Part shown: positions 54,646 through 63,528 of the stretch, one piece after another | Layout of the letters: each line of letters starts with the position of its first letter | Numbering within the stretch: position 1 is the first letter of the stretch | DNA from: JACKBK01 sp963707275 | GTDB lineage: Bacteria > Chloroflexota > Anaerolineae > JAAEKA01 | DNA: 64,000 nucleotides | Direction of reading: 5' to 3' | Assembly (NCBI GenBank): GCA_963707275.1 | Contig: CAVPPH010000005.1 | Span: 1 to 64,000 of the forward strand | Notes under the pieces: model-generated | The model's input: only the letters and a program-made list of their open reading frames with translations | What the model was told of the DNA's origin: nothing | Databases searched by the model: none | Translations under genes and position numbers: made by a program

Positions 54646-55784
54646 TCACAGACTCCAAAACACACCACAATTGGCGCACGCTTTGTGCGGGCGTGTCGGT
54701 GAAGAAATCGGTGCGGAACTGCCGGTAGCGATAGTCGTTCCAGATCTCGCCGAAGGGACGCTCGAACAGGTTGCCCAGGAGCAGGCTCTCGTAGTCGTTG
54801 GTGGTGAAGGGTGAGATGCAGCAGGGCAGGCAGTTGCCGTTGGCCGTCACGTAGGCCGTGGTCCAGGGACGCAGGCAAGCCTGCCAGGGATGGAAATCAG
54901 CGTCTCGCGCGGCGGCCAGGCTGTTGCGGGGATCACGCGCGCCGGCCGCCCGGAAATCGACGCCCAGTTCGGCGCTCAACGTCTCGCACTCGGCGATGAT
55001 CTCGTCCTGGTAGTCGCGCGTCCTTGCCGAAGATCGCCAGTTCGTCGCGTGCCATGCCGTACTGGTCTGCCGGCTCGCTGCCGAAGTAGACCATGCGCTG
55101 CAGGTAGACCTCCGGCACGCCCAGCCGCGCGGCCATGCGCACCAGATCGGGCATCTCTCTCAGGTTTTCCTTGGTGGCCACGCACCAGATCGAGACGCGC
55201 GGGCTGCTGGCTTGCAGGCGGGCCTTGGTCTGCACCAGCCCGGCCAGCCCTTCCTCGATCTTGTGCAGCAGATCTGCGCCGCGGATGCGAGCGTAGGTTT
55301 CCGGCTCGGCTCCGTCGATGGAGCAGCGAAACTCGTCCAGCCCGCTGCGTACCAGCGCTTCCTGCCACGCCGGCGTTAGCAGCGTACCGTTGGAGTTGAA
55401 CAGCACCTCGATGTCGCGCTGTTTGAGGTAGCCGATGATCTGCGGCAGCTCGCGGTTGAGCAGCGGTTCGCCGATGCCGTGCAGCACGGCGCGCTGCATC
55501 TCAGGGAACTGCTCAGCGATGACGACGAACTCGTCGTAGCGCAACGAGCGGATCGGTTCGCGCGTGAAGAAGGTGCGCGGGCAGGTCTCGCACAGCAGGT
55601 TGCAGCGGTTGGTGACCTCGATAAAGACTACCCGCGGCAACATAGAAGCGTGCGCGCCGCGGATCGTTCCCTCCGGCAGACGGTAAGCGTCGGGCAGGAA
55701 GGACTGCTCAGGCAGCAGCGGCGGTGAGCTTCCGTTGCTGGAGGTTGTTTCTACCAGGGGAATAATCTCTGACAGCATAGCCAA
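54646..55784 (-). CDS. Radical SAM/SPASM domain protein (first of a tandem pair)
   Basis: About 380 residues. A 45-residue variable N-terminus precedes VVFIEVTNRCNLLCETCPRTFF (CxxxCxxC), then RAVLHGIGEPLLNRELP, VLFNSNGTLLTPAW, EFRCSIDGAEPETYARIRG and VSIWCVATKENL. Frames break near 55,020 and near 54,680. The C-terminal SPASM region has CLRPWTTAYVTANGNCLPCCISPF and finally SCANCGVFWSL. This layout, with GNL-type ...LLLGNLFERPFGEIWN, is that of peptide- or cofactor-modifying maturases. The partner peptide is not evident. It is the first gene of the pair and is divergent from the cyclase gene. Confidence 0.85.
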
Positions 55785-56033
55785 CTCGTTATCTCATCCG
55801 GGTCTGGGACAAGGGAAATCGGGAGTGTTGTACCGTAGCCACACGATTGTGTCAAGCGCGCCAGCGGCCGCGTGCAGGGTGCTTCTCGCCGCGCCTTACC
55901 CTGCAACCATAGTATTGACCCCGCGTCTTGACTGGTTCTTACCCGTTCCTTACGAGTTCATTACACGCGGGCATGGCTGGCGACTTTGGAGGTCTGTGTC
56001 CGTGCCTCACTTGGTCACAGCCGCTCACGGTGC

Positions 56034-56039
56034 TATAAT
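56034..56039 (+). promoter_or_regulatory. TATAAT -10 box seven bases before a start codon (leaderless promoter)
   Basis: TATAAT at 56,034-56,039 is followed by seven bases and ATG 56,047. A TTGGTC -35-like element lies 17 bp upstream (56,011-56,016). Transcription would begin at or next to the ATG, giving a leaderless mRNA for the cyclase gene, which also lacks a Shine-Dalgarno sequence. Confidence 0.75.
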
Positions 56040-56046
56040 CCCGCCC

Positions 56047-56676
56047 ATGCCAATACACGACATCTCTCACACTATCACACCTACCCTTCCTGTCTGGCCG
56101 GGCGACCCGGCTGTGCGCTTGCCGCAGCCCTCGCGCATGGATCGCGGCGACATCTGCAATGTGACGCGGCTGGACATCAGCGTCCACACCGGCACGCATC
56201 TCGACGCGCCCGCGCATTTCGTCGCCGGCGGCGCGGGCGTGGAAACGCTGGATCTGAATGTGCTGATCGGCCCGGCCCTGGTGGTCGAGGCGCCCGACGT
56301 GGAGGTGCTGACGGCGGACGTGCTGACCAGCCTGCCGATTCCCGCTGGTACGCAGCGCGTGCTGTTCAAGACGCGCAGTTCGGAGCTGTGGAATCGGGCC
56401 GAAGACGGCTTCGTCGAGGATTTCGTCGCGGTGACCGGCGACGGCGCACAGTGGCTGGTGGACCGCGGCGTCCGGCTCGTCGGCGTGGATTACCTGTCGG
56501 TCGCGCCTTTCTCCGATCCCGTGCCCTGTCACCAGATTCTGCTCGCGGCCGGCGTCATCCCGGTCGAGGGATTGGACCTGCGTGCCATCGAACCGGGACC
56601 GTACCAACTGATCTGTCTGCCCATCAAGATCGGTGGCAGCGACGGCGCGCCCTGCCGGGCGGTGCTGATTTCGTAG
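56047..56676 (+). CDS. Cyclase-family metal-dependent hydrolase (KynB-like)
   Basis: A 209-residue protein of the cyclase family, which includes kynurenine formamidase and isatin hydrolase. The start DISHTITPTLPVWPGDP and the metal-binding motif ISVHTGTHLDAPAHFVAGG (HxGTHxDxPxHF) are intact. VLFKTRSSELW, GVRLVGVDYLSVAPF and a final GLDLRAIEPGPYQLICLPIKIGGSDGAPCRAVLI complete the fold. Length and motifs fit KynB, but no other tryptophan-degradation gene is present, so the substrate is open. It is transcribed from a leaderless-type promoter. Confidence 0.92.
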   Translation: MPIHDISHTITPTLPVWPGDPAVRLPQPSRMDRGDICNVTRLDISVHTGTHLDAPAHFVAGGAGVETLDLNVLIGPALVVEAPDVEVLTADVLTSLPIPAGTQRVLFKTRSSELWNRAEDGFVEDFVAVTGDGAQWLVDRGVRLVGVDYLSVAPFSDPVPCHQILLAAGVIPVEGLDLRAIEPGPYQLICLPIKIGGSDGAPCRAVLIS

Positions 56677-56699
56677 GCGGAGAGGGACGGAAGGGAAAG

Positions 56700-56782
56700 G
56701 AAGGAAATGAGGGGGCTTCGACATGCGTTGAAAGCCATTTGTCCGTATTCTCCCAGTTTCCCTCTTTTTCCTCATTTCCTTC
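56700..56782. repeat. Purine/pyrimidine inverted repeat upstream of selD
   Basis: GAAGGAAATGAGG (56,700-56,712) and CCTCATTTCCTTC (56,770-56,782) are perfect 13-bp inverted arms. The flanks extend the symmetry imperfectly: a purine tract from 56,680 and a pyrimidine tract to 56,793. CTCATTTCCTTCT also occurs at 54,614-54,626, so it is part of a dispersed element. Confidence 0.7.
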
Positions 56783-56821
56783 TTTTTTCCCTCTGCTCGC
56801 CGTGCAATTCGAGAAACTTTC

Positions 56822-57898
56822 ATGACACGCAATCAGATTCGCTTGACCTCGCTCGCCGCCTGCGCTGGCTGAGCATCCAAAATGGCCCCTGAGGCCCTGG
56901 CGCACGTGCTGCGCCCGTTATCCAACCTGTTCAACCAGGCTGACTATCCCGACCTGTTGGTCGGTCTTGGTCACCCGGACGATGCTGCCATCTACCGGCT
57001 GAGCGATGACCAGGCGCTGGTCGCGACGGTCGATTTCTTCACGCCCATCGTGGACGACCCGTACGCCTACGGCGCTATCGCGGCGGCCAACTCGTTGAGC
57101 GATGTCTATGCCATGGGCGGGCGGCCACTCTTCGCGCTCAACATCGCCGCGTTCCCTGAGAACCTGCCCGTGGAGATACTGAGCGAGGTGCTGCGCGGCG
57201 GCGCGGAGAAGGTGATCGAGGCTGGTGTTGCCATCGCCGGCGGCCACACGATCCAGGACAAGGAGCCGAAGTACGGGCTGGTGGTGCTGGGCATGGTAGA
57301 CCCGCGGCGGATGTTGACCAAGGCAGGCGCGCAGCCGGGCGACCGGTTGATCCTGACCAAGCCGCTGGGCGCGGGCGTGGTCACCACAGCCTTCATGCGC
57401 GACCTGACCAGCGACGAGCAGCTTGCCGCAGCCACTGCCAGCATGATGCAACTCAACCGGGCCGCGTCCGAGGCTGCGCTGGCCGCCGGCGCGCACGCGG
57501 CCACCGACATCACCGGTTTTGGCCTGCTGGGCCATGCATGCGAGATGCTGCCGGCCGGGGAGACATCTGAGGCAGACGTCCAGCTGGCCATCGGCTTTCG
57601 CATCTACTTCGACCGTCTGCCCTGGCTGCCCGGCGCGCAGCAGTTCGGCAGCGATTGGGTTTATCCCGGCGGTGCACACAACAACCGCAAGCACTTCGGC
57701 CCGTTGGTACACTTCGACGAGCGCATTCCGGAGGCGATGCAGGTGCTCTGCTTCTCGCCCGAGACCAGCGGCGGCCTGCTGATGTCCGTTCCGCCGCAGA
57801 CTGTCGATGACGTGCTGGCAAGCCTGCCGAGCGCCCGCGTCATCGGCGAGGTCGTCGCCAGTGATGAACCAGTCATTGATGTAACGCTGGCAACCTGA
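56822..57898 (+). CDS. selD: Selenide, water dikinase, selenocysteine-containing form
   Basis: Makes selenophosphate, the selenium donor for Sec-tRNA. From ATG 56,822 the frame reads MTRNQIRLTSLAACAG, then TGA (56,870-56,872, codon 17), then ASKMAPEALAHVLRPL and continues open to 57,898. Codon 17 is exactly the position of the catalytic Cys17 in E. coli SelD, and Lys20 also aligns (C/U-x-x-K). The remainder is a standard SelD: VGLGHPDDAAIYRL, VDFFTPIVDDPYAYGAIAAANSLSDVYAMGG, GGHTIQDKEPKYGL, TKPLGAGVV, DITGFGLLGHACEML and SPETSGGLL. A 358-residue selenoprotein is the best reading. A shorter start at ATG 56,882 would lack the catalytic residue and Lys20. Confidence 0.92.
56870..56915 (+). promoter_or_regulatory. 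UGA Sec codon with candidate bacterial SECIS hairpin
   Basis: Downstream of the in-frame TGA (56,870-56,872) a perfect 6-bp hairpin GGCGCA/TGCGCC (56,899-56,904 with 56,910-56,915, loop CGTGC) lies within the window where SelB-dependent SECIS elements occur. GGCC/GGCC pairing at 56,884-56,896 offers an alternative stem. Exact structure is uncertain. Confidence 0.5.
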
Positions 57899-57945
57899 GA
57901 ACCGCGGATCAAGAGAAAGCCGCGAATCATACTGTCAGCCAACCT

Positions 57946-58061
57946 CTGACTTCCGACTTCTGATCTCACCGCTCGGGCCGGTCTCCGACCGTGTCCCGCT
58001 GTCTCCATTCATCGAGGCGCCAGCTGGCCGGCGAGGCGCCTGACTTCCGACTTCTGATCTC
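57946..58061. repeat. 22-bp direct repeat CTGACTTCCGACTTCTGATC...
   Basis: The same 22 bases occur at 57,946-57,967 and 58,040-58,061, 94 bp apart, in the 184-bp gap between selD and the ABC-F gene. The unit itself contains GACTTC twice. No ORF is present. Confidence 0.8.
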
Positions 58062-58082
58062 TGCCACCTGCCGCTCCCACCC

Positions 58083-59736
58083 ATGATCGCCGTTCACCTC
58101 GACCGCGTCAGCGTCACCTACATCCAGCAGCCGATCTTCACCGACCTGTCGTGGGAGATCCACGACGACCGTTGCGTCGGGCTGGTGGGGCCGAACGGCG
58201 CGGGCAAGAGCACGCTGCTGAAGCTGCTGGCCGGCGACCTGGCCAGCGACACCGGCTATCTGGTGCGCAGCAAGGGGCTGACGGTTGGCTACCTGCGCCA
58301 GGAGCCGGATCTGCGACCGGAGCGCACGGTGCTGGAAGAGGCGCTGACCGCGTCGGCGCGGCTGGGCGAGATCGAGGAAGCGCTGGCGCGGGTCGAGGAT
58401 CGTCTGGGCGACCCCGCGGTCTACGGCGACGACAAAGCCTTGCAGCGCGACGCTGGAGCAGCAGGCCAGGCTGGTGGAGGAGTTCACCGGCTGGGCGGGC
58501 CAGGCTACGAGGGCAAGGTCAAAGCGACTCTTGCGCAATCTCGGCTTCGATGACAGCGACTTCGGTTTGCCAATTGCAGCGCTCAGCGGTGGGCAGCGCA
58601 AGCTGGTCGGTCTGGCCAAGCTGATCGTCGTCCAGCCCAGCCTGCTGCTGCTGGATGAGCCGGACAACCACCTTGACCTGGCCGGCAAGGCGCTGCTGGA
58701 GGCCATGATCCGCAGCTACAAGGGCGCGGTGGTGATCGTTTCGCACGACCGCTACCTGCTGGACGTGGTGGTGGACGAGGTCGCCGAGCTGGAAGATGGC
58801 CGGCTGACCCGCTACAGCGGCAACTATTCCGAATACGCCTTCGAGAAGCAGACCCGGCTGCGAGCGCCAGCAACCAGCTCTACAACGTCCAGCAGCGCGA
58901 GGTGGACCGCCTGCAGCAGGCTGCCCAGCGCCTGCTGATCTGGGGCCGGTCACACGACAACGAGAAGCTGATCAAGCGCGGCAAGGCGATCCTGAAGCGC
59001 ATCGAGCGCATCGATCTGATCGACAAGCCGCTGATGGAACGGCGGCGCATGGGGCTGGAGCTGACCGGCTGGCGCGGCAGCGAGAAGGTGCTGGAGATCA
59101 TCGACCTCGACAAGGTCTTCCCGGCCGCGGACGGCTCCGGCGATGACAACATCGTGCTGGCCGGGCTGAACCTGCTGATCCGGCGCGGCGAGCGGGTCGG
59201 GCTGGTCGGTCCCAACGGCGCCGGCAAGTCGGTGCTCTTCCGCATCATCCTCGGCGAGGAAGCAGCCAGCGGCGGCGAGGTCAAGATCGGTCCCAGTGTC
59301 GAGATCGGCTACTACGCCCAGCGGCACGAGACGCTCGACTACGACAAGACGCTTATCGAGACGGTGCGCTGGGCCGCGCCGCTGTCCGAGAGCAGCGCCG
59401 TCAGCTTCCTGGGCAACTTCCTGTTCACCTACGACCAGGCGCGCAGCCCGGTGCGCACGCTGTCGGGCGGCGAGCGCAGCCGCCTGCAGATGGCGCTGCT
59501 GATGCTGGGCGGGCCGAACTTCCTGCTGCTGGACGAGCCGACCAACAACCTCGATATCGCCTCCGCCGAGGTGCTGGAGAACGCGCTGGACGACTTCAAC
59601 GGCACCGCGCTGATCATCTCCCACGATCGCTATTTCCTCGACCGGGTCGTGGATCGAATCGTCGAGCTGGACGACGGCACGCTGGTGGACTACCCCGGCA
59701 ACTTCAGACGCGTATCAGGCCGCCAAGAACAGGTAG
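58083..59736 (+). CDS. ABC-F family ATPase (frame-broken)
   Basis: A soluble protein of about 550 residues with two ATP-binding cassettes, of the translation-associated ABC-F type. Cassette 1 has GLVGPNGAGKSTLLKLLAG, ALSGGQRKLVGLAKL and LLLLDEPDNHLDLAGK. Cassette 2 has GLVGPNGAGKSVLFRII, TLSGGERSRLQMALLML and LLLDEPTNNLDIASAEVLE. The interdomain linker includes LLIWGRSHDNEKLIKRGKAILKRIERI, which is charged and helical as expected. Frames break near 58,440, 58,865 and 59,712. The last break hides the true end (DAYQAAKNR, stop at 59,736). There is no membrane domain. Cannot be placed in a specific subtype. Confidence 0.92.
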
Positions 59737-59891
59737 GTCACGCTACCAGCGTGACAACTCCATCGACGTAACGCGTGGCATGGTGGGCAAGTCCGGCTTG
59801 TTCTGAAATCGCAAATCGGGAGCAACCCTCTTTCGGCAGCACCGCTTGTTGTGGTAGAATCGCGTGTCGCATCGGCGATTCAACAACAGTT

Positions 59892-59924
59892 GGCAGGAGG
59901 CTTACCTGCCGCGGCAAGCGCGGC
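59892..59924 (+). promoter_or_regulatory. Mutually exclusive leader hairpins before ParB/USP gene
   Basis: GGCAGG/CCTGCC (59,892-59,897 with 59,905-59,910) and GCCGCG/CGCGGC (59,908-59,913 with 59,919-59,924) are both perfect 6-bp hairpins that share three bases and so cannot form together. The first sequesters GGAGG. They lie 7-40 bases before ATG 59,931, downstream of a TAGAAT -10-like box at 59,856. Confidence 0.45.
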
Positions 59925-59930
59925 AAACCC

Positions 59931-61604
59931 ATGGAAGTATCGCAATCACGCTATTTTTCTGCGCTGGAAGACTTCAACAAGCTGCAACGGCGGGCAGCCA
60001 TGGAGCGCCTGTGGAACGGCGTCACCGGCAAATCCGATGAACTGCTTTCATACGAAGACGTGAGCCGGCAGCTCAAGATCAAAGGCCGTTCGTCGTCGGG
60101 GATACAGGACGTTCCGTTGGACGCGATTGTGGGCAGCGTGGGGCGCTACAACGACTTCACGCGCAACTTTCTGCCGAAACACGACAGCAGCCAGGAGCGC
60201 TGGGCCAGGGTGCGCGCCTCCGCCGAGGAGATGACCGGCTGGCCGCCCATCGAGGTCTACAAGATTGGCGAGGCGTACTTCGTGCTGGATGGCAACCATC
60301 GCGTCTCGGTCGCGCGCGGGCTGGGTTCGAAGACGATTCAGGCAGAGGTCACCGAGATTCGGACCCGCGTGCCGCTGGCCGCTACCGATACGCCCGACGA
60401 CATCATCGCCAAGGCTGAATATGCTGATTTCCTGGAGCAGACCCGTTTGGACGATCTGGTCCCGGAGGCGGATCTGAAGGTGACCATCGCCGGCGGCTAC
60501 CCGCAGCTCGTTGATCACATCGTCGTTCACCGTTACTACATGGGGATCGAGCAAGAACGTGAGATTCCATTCAGCGAGGCCGTGGTTCACTGGTACGAAA
60601 CCGTCTACCTGCCAATCGTCGATCTGATCCGCGGCTCCGGGCTGCTGCGCACCTTCCCTGAGCGCACCGAGGCCGACCTGTATCTCTGGATCGGCAGCAA
60701 CAAGGAAGCGCTGGCCGCCGAACTGGGCCTGGACATCACGCCGGAAAACGTGGTCATGGGCATGGCGGCACGAGAGTCTGAGGCAGCAAAGCCGGGCGCA
60801 TGGATCGAAGGTCAGTCCGGCACGCGCAGGCAGGACACGCGCGTCGACATCCTGGTGCCGCTCAGCGCTGAGGAGATCGGCTGGAACGCGTTCGAGCAGG
60901 CGCTGGTCATCGCCCGCCGCGAGCGGGTGCGGCTGCACGGGCTGCACGTCGTGGCGACGCCCGACGACGTGTCGTCCCCGGCAAGCGACGCGATTCGCGC
61001 TGAATTTCCGCGGCGCTGCCAGGCGGCCGGGGTCGATGGCAAGCTGGTGGTGGCTGCCGGCGAAGTCGCCAAAGAGGTCAGACGGCGGGCGCGCTGGACC
61101 GACCTGATCGTCGCCAATCTGGCCCATCCGCCCGGCAATGGACCGCTGGAAAAGCTGCGGCCCGGCTTTCGCGCGTTGCTGCGCCAGGCGGCCTGGCCGA
61201 CGCTGATCACACCCAGCCACACGTCTGAACTGACCCGGCCGTTGCTGGCGTTCAACGGCAGCCGGGCCAGCGTGCAGGCGATGGTTCTGCTGACCTACTT
61301 TGCCGGCCGCTGGCAGTTGCCGATCACGGTGGTGACGGTGAGCGAGCCAAACCGCGTCCACAAAGAGATCCAGCGGCTGCCCAAGGACTACTTCCACGCG
61401 CACGGCATCGCGCGCGACAGGGTTACCTTCGTGGAGGAAAAGGGACCGGTCGGGCCGGCGCTGCTGCGCGCGGCTGAGATACACGAGTGCGATCTGATCG
61501 TCATGGGCAGCTTCAGCCGCCGCGGCATCAGCGATGTGGTGGCAGAAAGCGCGCTGGACAACATCCTGCGCAATAGTTGGTGGCCGATTCTGGTTTGCCG
61601 ATAG
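59931..61604 (+). CDS. ParB-like domain fused to universal stress protein domains
   Basis: An intact 557-residue protein. Residues 1-40 are helical, residues 50-135 form a ParB/sulfiredoxin-like domain (VPLDAIVGSVGRYNDFTRNFLP, then PPIEVYKIGEAYFVLDGNHRVSVARGLG, with the GNHR motif), and a helical middle section follows (YLPIVDLIRGSGLL, ADLYLWIGSNKEAL). From about residue 305 there are two UspA-type folds: VDILVPLSAEEIGWNAFEQALVIAR and LLAFNGSRASVQAMVLLTYFAGRW, the latter ending with CDLIVMGSFSRRGISDVVAESALDNILRNSWWPILVCR (GS-x-S/T ATP-binding style motif). Probably a nucleotide-responsive stress regulator. Confidence 0.82.
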   Translation: MEVSQSRYFSALEDFNKLQRRAAMERLWNGVTGKSDELLSYEDVSRQLKIKGRSSSGIQDVPLDAIVGSVGRYNDFTRNFLPKHDSSQERWARVRASAEEMTGWPPIEVYKIGEAYFVLDGNHRVSVARGLGSKTIQAEVTEIRTRVPLAATDTPDDIIAKAEYADFLEQTRLDDLVPEADLKVTIAGGYPQLVDHIVVHRYYMGIEQEREIPFSEAVVHWYETVYLPIVDLIRGSGLLRTFPERTEADLYLWIGSNKEALAAELGLDITPENVVMGMAARESEAAKPGAWIEGQSGTRRQDTRVDILVPLSAEEIGWNAFEQALVIARRERVRLHGLHVVATPDDVSSPASDAIRAEFPRRCQAAGVDGKLVVAAGEVAKEVRRRARWTDLIVANLAHPPGNGPLEKLRPGFRALLRQAAWPTLITPSHTSELTRPLLAFNGSRASVQAMVLLTYFAGRWQLPITVVTVSEPNRVHKEIQRLPKDYFHAHGIARDRVTFVEEKGPVGPALLRAAEIHECDLIVMGSFSRRGISDVVAESALDNILRNSWWPILVCR

Positions 61605-61652
61605 GAGCCGCCGTCGCTTTCGCCCTCACCGGCCTTGTGATACAATCGAATC

Positions 61653-62357
61653 ATGTCAGTACTTCCAGAAACAGAGCAGAAAGCGGCCTACGTCAACCAG
61701 ATGTTTGGCGGGATCGCCGAACAATACGACCTGATGAACCGGCTGATGACCTTCGGACAGGACCGGCGCTGGCGCGAGATGCTGGTGCATGCCGCGGTGG
61801 TACCGGCCGGTGGCCGCCTGCTTGACATCGCCACCGGCACCGGCGACATCGCCTACGAAGCACTACGCCAAACGCCCGGCGTTCGCGTAGTCGCGGCTGA
61901 TTTCTCGCTGCCGATGATGCAGGTCGGCAAGGCCAAGCCAGGCAGCGGGCAGGTCGGCTGGCTGGGCGCGGACACCTTCCAGTTGCCTTTCGCGGATGAC
62001 GCGTTCGACGCCGTCACGTCGGGCTTTCTGCTGCGCAACGTGACCGATGTCGTCGAGGCGCTGCGCGAGCAGCGGCGCGTCGTTCGACCTGGCGGCCACG
62101 TGGTCTGCCTGGAAACCAGCCCGCCGCCCGACAACCTGCTGCGCCCGGCAATCGAGATGCATCTGCGCTACGTCATCCCGACCGTCGGCACGCTGATCAG
62201 CGGATCGAGCTACGCCTACGACTACCTGCCGCAATCATCCAAGGCATTCATGGCGCCGGAAGAACTGGCCGGGGCCTTTCGCGTAGCCGGGCTACGCCTG
62301 GTGCGCTTCAAGCGGCTGATGTTCGGCACAGTCGCTATTCACGTCGGTGTAAAATGA
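61653..62357 (+). CDS. ubiE: Demethylmenaquinone/ubiquinone C-methyltransferase
   Basis: A 234-residue SAM-dependent methyltransferase of quinone biosynthesis. It begins VNQMFGGIAEQYDLMNRLMTFGQDRRWREML, the UbiE/MenG signature, and has LLDIATGTGDIAYEAL (SAM motif I), VAADFSLPMMQVG, DAVTSGFLLRNVTDVVEALRE (RNV motif), RPGGHVVCLETS and a C-terminal YLPQSSKAFMAPEELAGAFRVAG. A TACAAT box at 61,641-61,646 lies six bases before ATG 61,653, so the mRNA is probably leaderless. It overlaps the ubiX frame by four bases, and in Chloroflexota the product would be menaquinone. Confidence 0.94.
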   Translation: MSVLPETEQKAAYVNQMFGGIAEQYDLMNRLMTFGQDRRWREMLVHAAVVPAGGRLLDIATGTGDIAYEALRQTPGVRVVAADFSLPMMQVGKAKPGSGQVGWLGADTFQLPFADDAFDAVTSGFLLRNVTDVVEALREQRRVVRPGGHVVCLETSPPPDNLLRPAIEMHLRYVIPTVGTLISGSSYAYDYLPQSSKAFMAPEELAGAFRVAGLRLVRFKRLMFGTVAIHVGVK

Positions 62358-62389
62358 GCCCCAGGACTGCCAGTCCTGAGCGTGACATC

Positions 62390-63029
62390 ATGACCCAACC
62401 ATCCCCCCGCCGCCTGATCGTCGCCATGTCTGGCGCCAGTGGGCAGATCTTTGGGATCCGTCTGCTGCAGGTATTGCGCGCCGCCAGGCAGGAAAGTGAC
62501 CCTGGTCAGGCTGTAGAAACGCATCTCGTCATGAGCGAGGCGGCCCGCATCACCATCGCCCAGGAGACCGATTTCACGCCGCGCGATGTTGAGGCGCTGG
62601 CTGACGTGGTCTACCGGCCGCGCGACATCGGCGCTGCCGTTGCCAGCGGCAGCTTCGCGACGTTAGGGATGGTGGTGGCGCCGTGCAGCATCAAGACGTT
62701 ATCAGCCATCGCCAACTGTTTCAGCAGCGACCTGACCAGCCGCGCTGCCGATGTGCAGCTCAAGGAGGGGCGACCGCTGCTGCTTGCTGGTGCGCGAGAC
62801 GCCGCTGCATGTCAACCACCTGCGACTGATGGTGCAGGCAGCCGAGGCCGGCGCGATCATCATGCCGCCCGTGCCGGCGTTCTACAGCCGGCCGGCCACC
62901 ATCGACGATCTGGTGGACGGCACGGTGGGGCGGATGCTGGCGCGGCTGGGCATTGAGAACGCGCTGTACTACCGCTGGCTGGGAACGCGGGCAGCAGCGA
63001 GAGCTGAGTGGTTAACGGCTGAACGGTGA
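62390..63029 (+). CDS. ubiX: Flavin prenyltransferase UbiX (one frame break)
   Basis: Makes prenylated FMN for UbiD-type decarboxylases. About 212 residues: RLIVAMSGASGQIFGIRLLQVL (FMN-binding GASG), HLVMSEAARITIAQET, IGAAVASGSFATLGMVVAPCSIKTLSAIANC and, after a frame break near 62,790, LVRETPLHVNHLRLMVQAAEAGAIIMPPVPAFY and TVGRMLARLGI. ATG 62,390 fits the family start, while ATG 62,354 overlaps the ubiE stop and would add twelve residues. The pair ubiE-ubiX suggests quinone synthesis, although a UbiD partner is not in the window. Confidence 0.93.
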
Positions 63030-63039
63030 TGATGGATGA

Positions 63040-63528
63040 ATGGCTGATTTGGAGCGGGTGACGCACGTTTCTGGCGGCGCACAACACGATGACGTTGGCG
63101 ACGGTCGGGGTCGGCAGGCGAGCCGCAAGCCGCGGCCGTTTTCTACGCCGCCGACGAGCAGTTGAATTTGTATTTTCCTGTCCAGCCCGACAAGCCGCCA
63201 CAGCCAGAACCTGCTGCGGGTTGCGCGTGCCGCGGCTACGGTACATGCCGACGGCCAGGCCTGGCAGCAGATCCGTGGCGTGCAGATCGAGGGCCGCGTG
63301 CAACTGATCGAAGATCCGGCGGCGTTAGCTACGGCGGCGCGGATCTATGCAGATCGCTACGACTTTCTACGCGGACTGCTGGATGACGGCGGCGACGGGC
63401 CCGTCGCGCTCCGCGGCCCGGTGGCCAGCAGCCGGTTCTACGTCCTGCGGCCCGCCTGGATACGATTGATCGACAACTCGCAAGGGTTTGCGCACAAAGA
63501 GGAATGGACGTTCGATGACGATGGATAG
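63040..63528 (+). CDS. Pyridoxamine 5'-phosphate oxidase-like (PNPOx) protein (frame-broken)
   Basis: About 162 codons. ATG 63,040 reads MADLERVTH. Broken frames then carry FLAAHNTMTLATVG-like and AAVFYAADEQLNLYFL-like segments and LLRVARAAATVHADGQAWQQI. The intact end reads IRGVQIEGRVQLIEDPAALATAARIYADRYDFLRG, VASSRFYVLRPAWIRLIDNSQGFAHKEEW. This is the split-beta-barrel flavin-binding family, most similar in layout to small FMN-binding YhbP/PNPOx-like proteins. At least three frame breaks occur between 63,065 and 63,280. It overlaps the methyltransferase start. Confidence 0.75.
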
